Source: Epithemia pelagica
Lineage: Eukaryota; Bacillariophyta; Bacillariophyceae; Surirellales; Surirellaceae
Assembly: GCA_946965045.2 (NCBI GenBank)
Contig: OX337228.1
Location: 4,588,001-4,652,000, forward strand
Length of the DNA stretch: 64,000 nucleotides
Reading direction: 5' to 3'
The first letter of the stretch is position 1. Each line of letters starts with the position of its first letter. The notes under the pieces were generated by a model that saw only the letters and a list, made by a program, of their open reading frames with translations, made no database searches and was not told the origin of the DNA. The position numbers and the translations under genes were made by a program. Shown one piece after another: positions 52,692-62,050 of this stretch.

Positions 52692-53441
52692 ATGAGCAAG
52701 AAGACCACCGAGACCGAGACGGAGGCAGAAAGTGGGTGGGTCAATTGGCGAAATTGTCCGGCACGGGAGGTCCTCCTTCAGGACCTGGAGCCAGGGGGTC
52801 TGCTTCACGACATGGACCATGTCGGAGCAGACGTCCTGTTCCATTTCTACAAATTAATGCCGCAATTCAACGACGTCGGGTTTGACCAGTTCAAGGCCAG
52901 ACTTGCTGACCATCGGAAGCAGTCTTGGAAGAAGCACGAACTAGCATCGAGGGATGAAGATGCTTGTGCTCACGATCGGCGGTTGTTTCCGCCGGAATAT
53001 CGTGATTCAAGGGGCAAGCTCAAGTTTGATTTGCACCCTGCCAAGGCCCTCCTTCGGAAAGACGTCACCGAGAAGGTGCATCTGGGAATGAAGCCGTCGG
53101 AACTACGCAAGACGAGGATGGAGTACCAGGAGTTCGACGCAAAAACGTTCAAGGATCGAATTTATCAAGAAGTTCGACGCCAAAAGTACCTGAACCACTT
53201 GGCAATTGAGCGCGAAAACAAGAAAGCAGCAAAGAAACAATCAAACAATACACCGATGCTGGGAAAGGCTCACTTTCACCAATACCTCCGGATGTTGGGG
53301 ATAGATGACAAGGCACCACCAAAAATGGATGTGGACGAACCACCGCAAAGCAAAAAAGGAAAACGCCGTGATCCACACAAAACACGCAAGAAACGAGTGC
53401 CCAACCCTGATGACGACAAGAAAAAGAAAAAGAAGAAGTAG
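52692..53441 (+). CDS. Transposon ORF1, basic protein of unknown function
   Basis: The ATG at 52692 (accATGa) opens 249 aa. Upstream codons from 52347 are repeat array and are excluded. The N-terminal half (WVNWRNCPAREVLLQDLEPGG, then HDMDHVGADVLFHFYKLMPQF) is hydrophobic and acidic; the C-terminal half is highly basic (RRQKYLNHLAIERENKKAAKK and a terminal poly-lysine). This could be the element's second, DNA-binding protein, by analogy with the Myb-like ORF of Harbinger elements, but no Myb motif is visible. The 5' part lies in the left inverted repeat, so a truncated copy exists in the right arm. Confidence 0.6.
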   Translation: MSKKTTETETEAESGWVNWRNCPAREVLLQDLEPGGLLHDMDHVGADVLFHFYKLMPQFNDVGFDQFKARLADHRKQSWKKHELASRDEDACAHDRRLFPPEYRDSRGKLKFDLHPAKALLRKDVTEKVHLGMKPSELRKTRMEYQEFDAKTFKDRIYQEVRRQKYLNHLAIERENKKAAKKQSNNTPMLGKAHFHQYLRMLGIDDKAPPKMDVDEPPQSKKGKRRDPHKTRKKRVPNPDDDKKKKKKK

Positions 53442-53501
53442 CTAAATACGATAGTAGGCACATTGTATACGAATCCACTCCTCTAGAGTAGTACTACTAA
53501 T

Positions 53502-54404
53502 TTAAGGCTCAAATAGAACCAGCGTTCCACAGTCGAGTCCGTATTGGACTGTCACTGCAACGGCACGGAATGCGAGTCCATGCTTGTCGTCTGAGTGCCT
53601 CCATGTTTGGTTCATGGAGGCATAGAACGACATCTTGCCATTGAAGCTTTCATGGCGAAGACGGATGCGACTCTTCATGTTGTTGGCCTGTTTCGTGTCG
53701 TGATGGTTCGGCCAGGCAACCTTCTCCTTAAAATCGTTCTTGATGTAGCCGCGATCGCACACGGCAAGCTTCCCCTTCGGAAGCATCGCGAGCACACCCG
53801 ATCTTGAGAGCATCTCCTTGTCGCCCATCCCTCCGCGCACCGGCCCGTAGATGTGCACGCATTGCATACGCTGGGCTGCAAGTACAATCTGGTACTTGAG
53901 TCCCCCATGCGCATGCTTCTGCGTATAGTTCTTGCGGTCGAACGGAAGAAACTCGGTCTGATGCTTCCGTTCCCACGTCTTTTTGTCAACGCCATCGACT
54001 GAGATGGCAACCTTTTCCGTTGTAGGACAGTTGAGGGAAGCTGGCCAGTAGATGACCTTGCTTTCAAGACTCGCAAGGTGCGCAATCCAGTCCCAGAGGC
54101 GCTTGCCCTGGGCATATTCCGGACACATATCAAACTTATCACCTAGCTGTGTCGCATTGCGTGGGTAGTTCCATAGAAAGTAGTGGGCCACTAGGAACAT
54201 CTTAAGGCCACGACGGACTTCTTTGCTTGTTAGAGTCCCGTGGCTTAAGTCAAACCACTGAGATGCCATGACCAACGGATCAGCCCCATAGTGGGCTTTA
54301 AACTTTTCAATGCGTTTGGCCGAGTTGGACCTCTTTGAGTCAAGCTTGAGCAGACTCAGCCCATACTCCAGCACAAAGCTGGGATCCAAGAGTTCGGGCG
54401 CCAT
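53502..54404 (-). CDS. PIF/Harbinger/IS5-type DDE transposase
   Basis: An intronless ORF of 300 aa. An N-terminal helix-turn-helix-like region (LTSKEVRRGLKMFLVAHYFLW...LGDKFDMCPEYAQGKRLWDWI) is followed by a DDE core: D in AISVDGVDKK (about residue 137), D in VRGGMGDKEML (about 200), and E in RIRLRHESFNGKM (about 257), with DRGYIKND between. All three candidate acidic residues are present, so the protein may be active. Family assignment to IS5/Harbinger rests on spacing and on the R..HE..N..K pattern. It lies inside the large inverted-repeat element and is antisense to ORF1; the two genes converge 60 bp apart. Confidence 0.75.
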   Translation of the reverse strand: MAPELLDPSFVLEYGLSLLKLDSKRSNSAKRIEKFKAHYGADPLVMASQWFDLSHGTLTSKEVRRGLKMFLVAHYFLWNYPRNATQLGDKFDMCPEYAQGKRLWDWIAHLASLESKVIYWPASLNCPTTEKVAISVDGVDKKTWERKHQTEFLPFDRKNYTQKHAHGGLKYQIVLAAQRMQCVHIYGPVRGGMGDKEMLSRSGVLAMLPKGKLAVCDRGYIKNDFKEKVAWPNHHDTKQANNMKSRIRLRHESFNGKMSFYASMNQTWRHSDDKHGLAFRAVAVTVQYGLDCGTLVLFEP

Positions 54405-54732
54405 CCTTTATGCGCCATAGTGGTCACGTTCACGCAACAACCAAACGAGCAGGGTGACCGGCACTCGTGAAGGGCAGAGGAAAAAAGGTCACGAGTAGGT
54501 GGAGACAATCAACAATCAACACATGAAGGTGTCAGACTCACGGGGGAGAGCAACTACAAACTCGTAGAGTGAAACGAATACATAAACAAAAGAATCTTCT
54601 TTATCATTGGCGCTTAAACAACAATCAAACAAAGTCGGTTTCCAAGATTGGTCTGGCGGCTTCGCAATTCGTGTCAAGGAAGTGCATTGTTGTGTTTTTG
54701 TCCCTCGTCCACGGTTGCATAAGATTTCTAAG
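54405..54732. other. Spacer between transposase and ORF3, 328 bp
   Basis: A divergent region presumably containing promoters of the transposase (-) and ORF3 (+). No motif recognised. Confidence 0.4.
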
Positions 54733-56321
54733 ATGGACGACCACGGCATAAAAATACATCTTCCACCAAGTGAAACCGAGAACGGGAAGAAGGAGGACGA
54801 GCTCCGAGCAATACACCCCGTCAAGAGGTTGACCTTGCAAGCCTCTGCAACAGGAAACCGGGAATCTACGGCCAACCGGCATCTCGGACGAGGCGACAAC
54901 TGCAATACTGGTGGCAGGCCGCGAAGAGACGTCCCATCCAATCTTATATTGGATTCTTGGCCTCGTACGGCGTTATCCGTGGGAAGGCAACCGAGTCGGA
55001 ACTTGCCTTGGAACTTCTTCAAGGTGAGCAAGAAATCATCCGGGCGACGAGGCGGGCCGAACAGCAACAGCAACAGGAACCACAGGAACCACACGAACAG
55101 GAAGAACAAGAACCACAGGAACAGACTGCTGTGAAGACCAAGCAGACAAGCAACAAGAAGAAGAAGAAGAAGAAGAAGAAGAAGAAGCACAAGAAAACCA
55201 TGGGCAAGGACGACGACACAACCACCATCACCGCTTCCACGAGCACAAGGAAAGCCGACGAGGACGACTACGACTACTCCTCAGATGAAGAGAGTAGCAG
55301 CAGCAGCAGCAGCAGCAGTGATTCCTCCTCCGATGACTCCTCGGCCTCGTCGTCTCGAAAGAAGAAGAAGAAGAAGAAGAAGAAGTCAAAGCGATCGAAG
55401 AAACATCGCAAGAAGAAGTCGAAGAGCAAGTCGCGGAAGAAGCTCTCTTCAAAGCCGAGAAAGGCTGAGAGGATGGAGCCTCCCGACACCGTCGAAACAG
55501 AGAAGGCCTTCGTCATCCCTCCCTCAGCCGCTGCCTCTCCTGCCATTCCGGAAGGGATGCTCTCCCCTGTCCCTGGGCCGAACAACGCTGTCCATACTCC
55601 CCACCAGAAATCTGCCCTCAAGAACCGACAGGCAACTCCCGGCCAGCAGCAGCATGTCTTCGGCGAGGTATCGGCCTTGAATGTGGACAACTACGACTAC
55701 GTGCCGTGTGCCACCGACTACCAGGATGGAACCTTGGAAGCACCTTGGATCATTATTGTGTGTGAAGATTTTCCTGAGCGCCACCGAGGCTTCGACGTGC
55801 AGAAGGTGTCGCAAATTGTCCACCAAAACTGGCAAAGTGAAGGATATCACGTCCGTTGCCATGTGGCGACTCCTGATGTTTTTTTGTGGTCCGCAACCGT
55901 CCCTAAAGAAATTGGCGCCGGTCGCGTTATTCGGGTCAAACAGCCCTCCCAAGATTATTGGCTGCGAGACATCCAGGTGTACCATCATGGGCAGAAGGAA
56001 ACAAGCGCACGTGTAAATTGTAAGTCAACGGAAACTGCGCACAAGGTGACCCAGACCGCGATCACGGCGAACAAGGAGGCACGCTTCTGGGCCTACACTG
56101 ATATCGTTTTCCCCCAGCGACTGGACAACCAGATTTTCTCGGGTAATGAAACCAAGATTACGATGCGCCACATTCCAGTGAAGATTCCTCCCGGTCACGC
56201 AGACAACAAGTACAAAAAAGACCTCACAAGCACTGTTATCTTCTGGCGCATCGCGATCAAGGGCCTGGGCGACGAAATCCAAGGCACAGAAAGCCATGAA
56301 GATGCCCATGCCTATGACTGA
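54733..56321 (+). CDS. Transposon ORF3, Lys/Ser/Gln-rich protein (start unresolved)
   Basis: The long frame 54957-56321 begins at a TTG. It reads back in frame through QLQYWWQAAKRRPIQSYIGF, which looks coding, but no ATG is in that frame. An ATG at 54733 (MDDHGIKIHLPPSETENG) lies in another frame, so a short intron or a frameshift between about 54790 and 54930 is likely. The protein contains poly-Q/E, a run of 11 lysines, a Ser/Asp tract, a second K/S/R-rich block and a C-terminal globular domain (DGTLEAPWIIIVCEDFPERHRGF...RIAIKGLGDE) of unknown family. A DNA- or chromatin-associated accessory factor of the element is a guess. Confidence 0.5.
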
Positions 56322-56409
56322 GATATGCACGACAACAACATGAGAGTTCTACATGACAACATACGTATTTAGGATTAGCGACTAGTGGTGATAAAAAAGA
56401 TCTAAGAAA

Positions 56410-56883
56410 TTATTCGTTCATGTTACTATTACCGTCGTCGTTGCTGCGCTTCTTCTTCTTCTTGAGCTTGTACTTCCTGAAGTACACCTGGTCTTCGTTG
56501 TTGTGTTTCTCGATGGCCAGATCGATGTAGGTCATCATCATCCTGGCCAGATTTTCTCCTCCCTCACCAGTGGTCGTGATTTCTTCAAACTCGGCCAATT
56601 TGGCCGCCAAAGACTTCATGAGGAGGTGCACGTCGGCGTTGTTCTTGAACACGCCCTCCTCGTAGCTCTCGGCAGGCCCCTCGAGCTGGGAAACGAGCAC
56701 GAAGCTCTCGTGCTTTACCCTCGTACCCTTCAGCTTACCCTTGTCATCCTTGAGGATGACGTAGGTATAGCACTGCGTCGGCTGCTTGTCGTTGTTAAGC
56801 CAGCCCTTCTTCTTCTTGTAGACTCCACTGATGAACTTGATTTGCTCACCCCTCTTGTCCTTGAGGTCTTTGTCGCTTGCCAT
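56410..56883 (-). CDS. Transposon ORF4, small lysine-rich protein
   Basis: The ATG at 56883 opens 157 aa; upstream codons lack ATG. A compact N-terminal part (RGEQIKFISGVYKKKKGWLNN...CYTYVILKD) is reminiscent of a KOW or SH3-like beta barrel. A helical part (MKSLAAKLAEFEEI...RMMMTYIDLAI) and a basic tail (YKLKKKKKRSNDD) follow. It is convergent with ORF3. Function unknown. Confidence 0.5.
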   Translation of the reverse strand: MASDKDLKDKRGEQIKFISGVYKKKKGWLNNDKQPTQCYTYVILKDDKGKLKGTRVKHESFVLVSQLEGPAESYEEGVFKNNADVHLLMKSLAAKLAEFEEITTTGEGGENLARMMMTYIDLAIEKHNNEDQVYFRKYKLKKKKKRSNDDGNSNMNE

Positions 56884-57049
56884 GGTCGTTTCTTCTTCTG
56901 TATCCTCCTCTTTTTTCTTCTTCTCGAAGCTCAACCTGCTTGTGATCGCCCCACGGCTATTGATTGATTGTTGTATTTTGTTCAGCGAGTTGTTGATGGT
57001 TTTGATCGCATTCTCTTCTTATCGCCACCCAGCGATGACAGGATAGCAT

Positions 57050-57340
57050 CGATTCCCTTGCGTGAGATGAGAGAATTCTTTCATTCTTGTGTGGATGTTT
57101 GTGGATGTTTGTGGATGTTTGTGGATGCACGCGTGCAATGTGGACGTTTGTGGATCCACAAAGCCCCACAAGCGTCCACAAACGTCCACGTGGACGTTTG
57201 TGGATCCACATTCATCCACTGTGGATGTTTGTGGACGCATGTGGATCCACAAACATCCACATTGCACGCGTGCATCCACAAACATCCACAAACATCCACA
57301 CAAGAATGAAAGAATTCTCTCATTACACGCAAGGGAATCG
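57050..57340. repeat. 291-bp foldback (palindromic) element
   Basis: The left half from cgattcccttgcgtg through gagaattctttcattc and the gtggatgttt repeats is matched in reverse by the right half ending gaatgaaagaattctc...cacgcaagggaatcg. It can fold into one long hairpin or cruciform. No clear target duplication (gcat / tcag flanks). The motifs are the same as in the arms. Confidence 0.88.
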
Positions 57341-58894
57341 TCAGAGCACGAGGATCACAACAACAATCAAACAACGACAGAACAACGACCACCACCAATC
57401 TACATAGACAAGAACACGAAAGCTCCGCGGAACGAACCAAGTGTACCGTGAGGGAATGGACGGGCCGGGATGAGTTGGCTAGTTTCACAGACGTACGGCA
57501 AGTTTGGGAAGTCTTCCACTTTTTGGTTGGAACGAAGCAACAAGAGGATCAAGACTGGAGTCGAATGATGATGGAATAAACGAAGATTGCAGGCAGTGAC
57601 GACAATGGAAGATTCGACATGGATGGGTAAGGCATGGGAGGGCAACGACAAGGACACACGGCAACCAGACTGATTGTTTTGACCCAACAACGAAACCAAC
57701 CACAACAAGAAAGCAACAAACAACCACCTCCCAAACAACAAGAAGCAACATGAATGCAACAAGGTGATCTGATTGTCTCGGATCTGGCCTTCTCATCTTC
57801 TTGTCCTCCTACAACCGGTGTTGCGACATCTCCAAACGCAACAATCAACCTTCTTTCGACAACGAAACAATCCGCGGTCAACTCCTCGTTTCGCCCGAAC
57901 GAAGCAACAGCGACAACAACAACGGCAACAACAACAACACCATACTCAACAATCAATCGAAATCGTTGAGAAGGCAATAGTAGTGGCGATGGCGACAACC
58001 AGACGCGACAACGACAACATACGGCAACAACGACTAGCGGCAACAACGACAAGCAGCGACAACGACTGTCGCAGCAACGACAACGACGGCAAGCGACTAG
58101 CAGCGACAACCACAACCACAAGTGGCAACAACGACAGCGAGCGAAAACGACAACGACAGGACTCGGTGAGAACGACAACGAGCGAAAACGACAACCATAA
58201 CCACAACGAGCGACAACACAAGCGGCGACAATGACAACGAACGAAAACGAGCGACAACGACAGCAAGTGGTGACAACGAAAACAATACCACATCCAACAA
58301 TCCGCTCCTCCTTTCGGTCGAGCGAATTAATCCGTGACAATGACACTATCCGCAACAATCAAATCCTTCTCCTTCTTTCTCACGGCCTCGGTAGCAGCAC
58401 CATACTAAACAATCAGCTCCTCGTTACGCCCGAACGAAACAAAGGCAACAACACCACGACCATACTCAACTAGACGCAAACTATTCGGACGAGCATCATG
58501 CCAGCGACAACACTGCAAACAACATTCCTGTTGGACTTGAATGGATGTAACAACAATCAACTAAGGCAAACGGATTGACGACAAGATTTTGAGCATCGGG
58601 TGGATGAACGTGAACGATGCACATTTAAGCTAGATTTCCTATGGACTATGCAACTCGTAGAGTAGAGGAGGCGATTTGTACTATTTGAGCTAGTTGTAGG
58701 ATAGGATTGCTTCGCCATATCCCCTGTGAAATCTTGTTGCCCAACACCTGTCAGCGGTAGCTCCGCTTTAGGATCATGGGACGCATCATTTGACAATGAC
58801 AGAAAAGAACGAGAATGTTTGATTATTGCGTTCACAGTTTGTAGAGGGGTCGAAACCAACCCGAAACCAACTCGAAACCAACTCGAAACCACAG
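57341..58894. other. Low-complexity interior, CAACGA-type repeats
   Basis: At about 57895-58290 the plus strand is dominated by caacga/cgacaa hexamer-like words, open on both strands. Further right, accaactcgaa-type 12-bp units are repeated three times at 58854-58893, just inside the right arm boundary. I do not accept the repeat-derived frames as genes. Confidence 0.6.
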
Positions 58895-59213
58895 TTGAAT
58901 CACGATATTCCGGCGGCAACAACCGCCGATCGTGAGCACAAGCATCTTCATCCCTCGATGCTAGTTCGTGCTTCTTCCAAGACTGCTTCCGATGGTCAGC
59001 AAGTCTGGCCTTGAACTGGTCAAACCCGACGTCGTTGAATTGCGGCATTAATTTGTAGAAATGGAACAGGACGTCTGCTCCGACATGGTCCATGTCGTGA
59101 AGCAGACCCCCTGGCTCCAGGTCCTGAAGGAGGACCTCCCGTGCCGGACAATTTCGCCAATTGACCCACCCACTTTTCGCCTCCGTCTCGGTCTCGGTGG
59201 TCTTCTTGCTCAT
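58557..59213 (-). pseudogene. Truncated inverted copy of transposon ORF1
   Basis: Starts at the ATG 59213 and is nearly identical to ORF1 for about 106 codons (to PPEYRDS). It then runs into unrelated sequence (TVVSSWFRVGFG...) because the inverted repeat ends at 58895. The frame stays open to 58557 (218 aa). It might be expressed from the arm's own promoter. Confidence 0.75.
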
Positions 59214-60523
59214 GGTGGTGCGAGTTCTGAGTTCTACTTCGGCGAGTCTTGTGTGGATGATTGTGGATTTATGTGGATTTTTGTGGATATTTGTGGACCA
59301 CAAATATCCACAAAAATCCACATAAATCCACAAAAATCCACATGTGGATCCACGTGGACGTTTGTGGATCCGCAAACGTCCACGTGGATGAATGTGGATC
59401 CACACACGTACGCCACGGGGTACTGAAAACAGGTATTTGGTACTCTACTACAGAGGATTTGGCACGTGCCAACTTTCGACTCTAAGAAAAATAGTATCAC
59501 AATAAAAACTATAGGTCAATGTGTACGAGTAGAGAGAGCGGTGATGCAGAAAAGTGAGCTCGATGTTTTTCGTTTTGTTGCGATGATCGACGCGGAGCAA
59601 ACTTTGATGCCTGCTCATTCTCCACCTTGTCGTTGTCTTCTGCAAGCAGCTTATGCTTCCCGAGCTATCCATTGGGACTTGGGGCTTGGGGTTGCAAAAT
59701 GGAAAGCTCTCATGAGCTTTTCATCTTGCAGGGCACTCGCAAAAGCACTGATCACCCGTGCTGGCTCAGCGGGCCTTTCAAACATGCCTACCCCTACTCC
59801 CCGAGATAACAGAAGATGCTATGGTCCGATGGGTAAACGCTTCTACAAAGTTGCTCTATACATACCTATCCATAGATCTGTTGAATCGTTTACCCATTGC
59901 TAAAGTAGAACTTTCATTACACACCATCTTCATTCGAGGAAAAAGCAATTCGGAGAAGCAAACATGGCGTAGGTTACACGATCGTTTACGATTGTTGTTT
60001 CAGAGGCCCGCCGCACGCGCAACAACCTAGCGCTTTGATAACATTATAAACTGTACGTCCTTGAACAAAATAATACTACAGTACCGTTCACCGGTCTTGG
60101 GGTACGTGACAAACGTCCACGTGGATAAATGTGGATATTTGTGGATAAATGTGGATCCACAAATATCCACAAAAATCCACAGTGGATGTCAGTGGATGTG
60201 TGTGGATGTCTGTGGATGCGTGTGGATGTGTGTGGATCCACAAACGTCCACAAACATCCACACATTATATTAGTGTACTTCTACTCTATAATGGAAATTA
60301 TTCTACACTAATTTATACACTATATAGATGTAAAAAACTGTAGGATATCTTGATTTAACGTGTAAGTAACGGTCAAAGTCGATTGGCAACATCCAACGGA
60401 TGATTCAAGTCGTGTTAAGAAATATTTCGTATCGGACGGCGTTCATCATACCGGTAAGTTACCATTGGTAGGATGTCGGACAAGACAGAAAACTGTGGAT
60501 CACCACAAAAATCCTGGGTGTCC
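58895..60523 (-). repeat. Right terminal inverted repeat (split by an insertion)
   Basis: Parts 58895-59404 and 60109-60523 are the reverse complement of the left arm. The gap 59405-60108 is a separate insertion. Confidence 0.85.
59405..60108. mobile_element. Nested 704-bp insertion in the right arm
   Basis: The ends CACGTACgCC... and ...GGTACGTG form short inverted repeats (CACGTAC), and the intact left arm shows ggatccACAaacgtcc where the right arm has ACA on both sides of the insertion (59402-59404 and 60109-60111), a 3-bp target duplication. No ORF with a recognised domain. The boundaries are defined by the comparison with the left arm. Confidence 0.75.
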
Positions 60524-62050
60524 CAGGGGACGGCCAGATCCTGGGGGTCCACGTATCCTTATCCTTATGGGTTTTATTATTTTGTGTCGTAGGACTAGGA
60601 GAGTAGGGGTAGCGGACGAGAATCGCCCCAGAAAACCCGCTAGATGATCCAGCTATCGGCATCCACCTATTGGCAAGGCTTTCATCTTTCATGGAATTGG
60701 TTCAAATTACGAGCTCTCTTAATGAGTCTCATCTCATCGTGTGAAATTACTGGAAACGTCTAGCTAGGAGTAATATTTTAGGGAGGTCGATAAAAGCCAC
60801 AAAACTTTCTGTGCGTTCATAAATCGGGTGAAGATCTCCAGTTGAGAGAAAGGAAAGACCAATGGGAGTGTGTCTGGGAAAGAACGGTTGCGTTCTGGTA
60901 TGTCTCTTGTTTCCGATCTCTAGGGAACCAGAATTTCAGGATCTGTGTGATTTTCGTCATGACTTTGCTTTGAATCCCGTGTATTCACTTCTTCTCATTT
61001 CTTTTGTCTTTAGTCTCTTTACTTCGATCCGGAAGACCCTTCGAAAAGCTAATGAGTCCAGTGAAGATACCCGATGCCGATCATTCCGACGTCTCCCTTC
61101 TCCCTTCCCATTCAAGAAGGTGAAGTTCCGGCGGAGACATTGCGATCAGAAGTTCTTGGAGATTGGCAGCGACGTGGGAAGACATCATCAGAAAGATCCG
61201 AGAAAAGATCGGGCAGGGATCAGTCGCAGAGACAAGTTTGCCCCACTCCAAAGCGGGAGACGTACGATCTTGTTTCGTGTCTCGTGTCACATCTTTGCCT
61301 CTCCACTCTTGACATGCGCTTGACACTGACACCTACGTCTGGGACGATACACCAGGTTGTCAAGGACATCAGAGGAAGTGGTGGGGGAAGCGGTCTCGAA
61401 CATTGGTATACTCTTCAGAACATCAAATCGTATATAGTATTTGATTATACTATGTGATAATATGAGAACACCGATGGAGTTTGGAGACCACACTTGTGCA
61501 TTCGTATTTTCACTCCCGTACGTGTAACGGCACCGAAACTTTGGTACTTTAAAAATTACTGTTGTACTTTTACTGTGACAGTCCAGGGTCTTCGACCTTC
61601 TTCGCTCACCCCGATGCATCGCCGCTTCTATTACCCATTGTTCTCGCACACAAAAAGAAACAATCCTGGAGCAAAGACCAAACAAAGACCCTGTTTGTTG
61701 CGTTGGCAATCTTGTCGTCTCTGGTTGGATTGAGGACGGTCTCATCGATATAGTGGGATAATTGATATTCTATGCGTAACGATTGGTAAACAGATTTCGC
61801 GATTTGGATCCGCCCAAACCACCGCTTTGGCGGGCTTCGCTCAACACGCACCACCGAGAAGATTTTCCGAAGATCGCAAAACACGAACACGTCTTTGTCC
61901 AAACAGAACTGATCGTGATTGAGTCCATCGACTTCTTAACTCAAGTCTCAGTACGCTCATCGTTCACGTTCCACTAGTCATTCGACGTTCCATCTGAGCG
62001 CGACGGATTTCCCTTCCTGATCTTTCTCCACAGAACATTCGTACGATCAT
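60524..62050. other. Gene-poor stretch, 1.5 kb, with an unresolved small ORF
   Basis: An ATG at 60862 opens MGVCLGKNGCVL and then a good donor (ctg|GTATGT), with an acceptor-like tttgtctttag at about 61005-61015. The joined frame gives SLYFDPEDPSKS and stops. MGVCLGK would fit N-myristoylation. Other frames continue to 61323 and 61457 but without a domain. The last part is upstream sequence of the PI 4-kinase gene, with a possible 5'-UTR acceptor (tttctccacag) at about 62026-62036. Confidence 0.35.

Larger units (their letters stand above)
50734..53010 (+). repeat. Left terminal inverted repeat (split by an insertion)
   Basis: The parts 50734-50801 and 52163-53010 pair with 58895-60523. Identity continues through the first about 106 codons of ORF1 and ends at 'cgtgattcaa' (53001-53010). 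Few differences are seen (for example ETEAES versus ETEAKS in the encoded peptide). Confidence 0.85.
50734..60523. mobile_element. Large PIF/Harbinger-like DNA transposon, about 9.8 kb, with nested insertions
   Basis: The left arm (50734-50801 continued at 52163-53010, about 916 bp) is the reverse complement of the right arm (58895-59404 continued at 60109-60523). The outer ends read GGACACCCAGG...CCTGGGTGTCC, flanked by CAG on both sides (50731-50733 and 60524-60526), a possible 3-bp duplication. Inside are a DDE transposase (53502-54404, -), ORF1 (52692-53441, +), a K/S/Q-rich ORF (54957-56321, +) and a lysine-rich ORF (56410-56883, -). PIF/Harbinger elements have a DDE transposase, a second DNA-binding ORF and 3-bp duplications. 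Terminal repeats of this length and the CAG target are unusual for that group. Confidence 0.8.

Noticed and set aside
57549-58358. 269-aa ORF on the minus strand and a 153-aa ORF on the plus strand
   Set aside because: Both derive from the CAACGA-type low-complexity tract and lack any non-repetitive domain.
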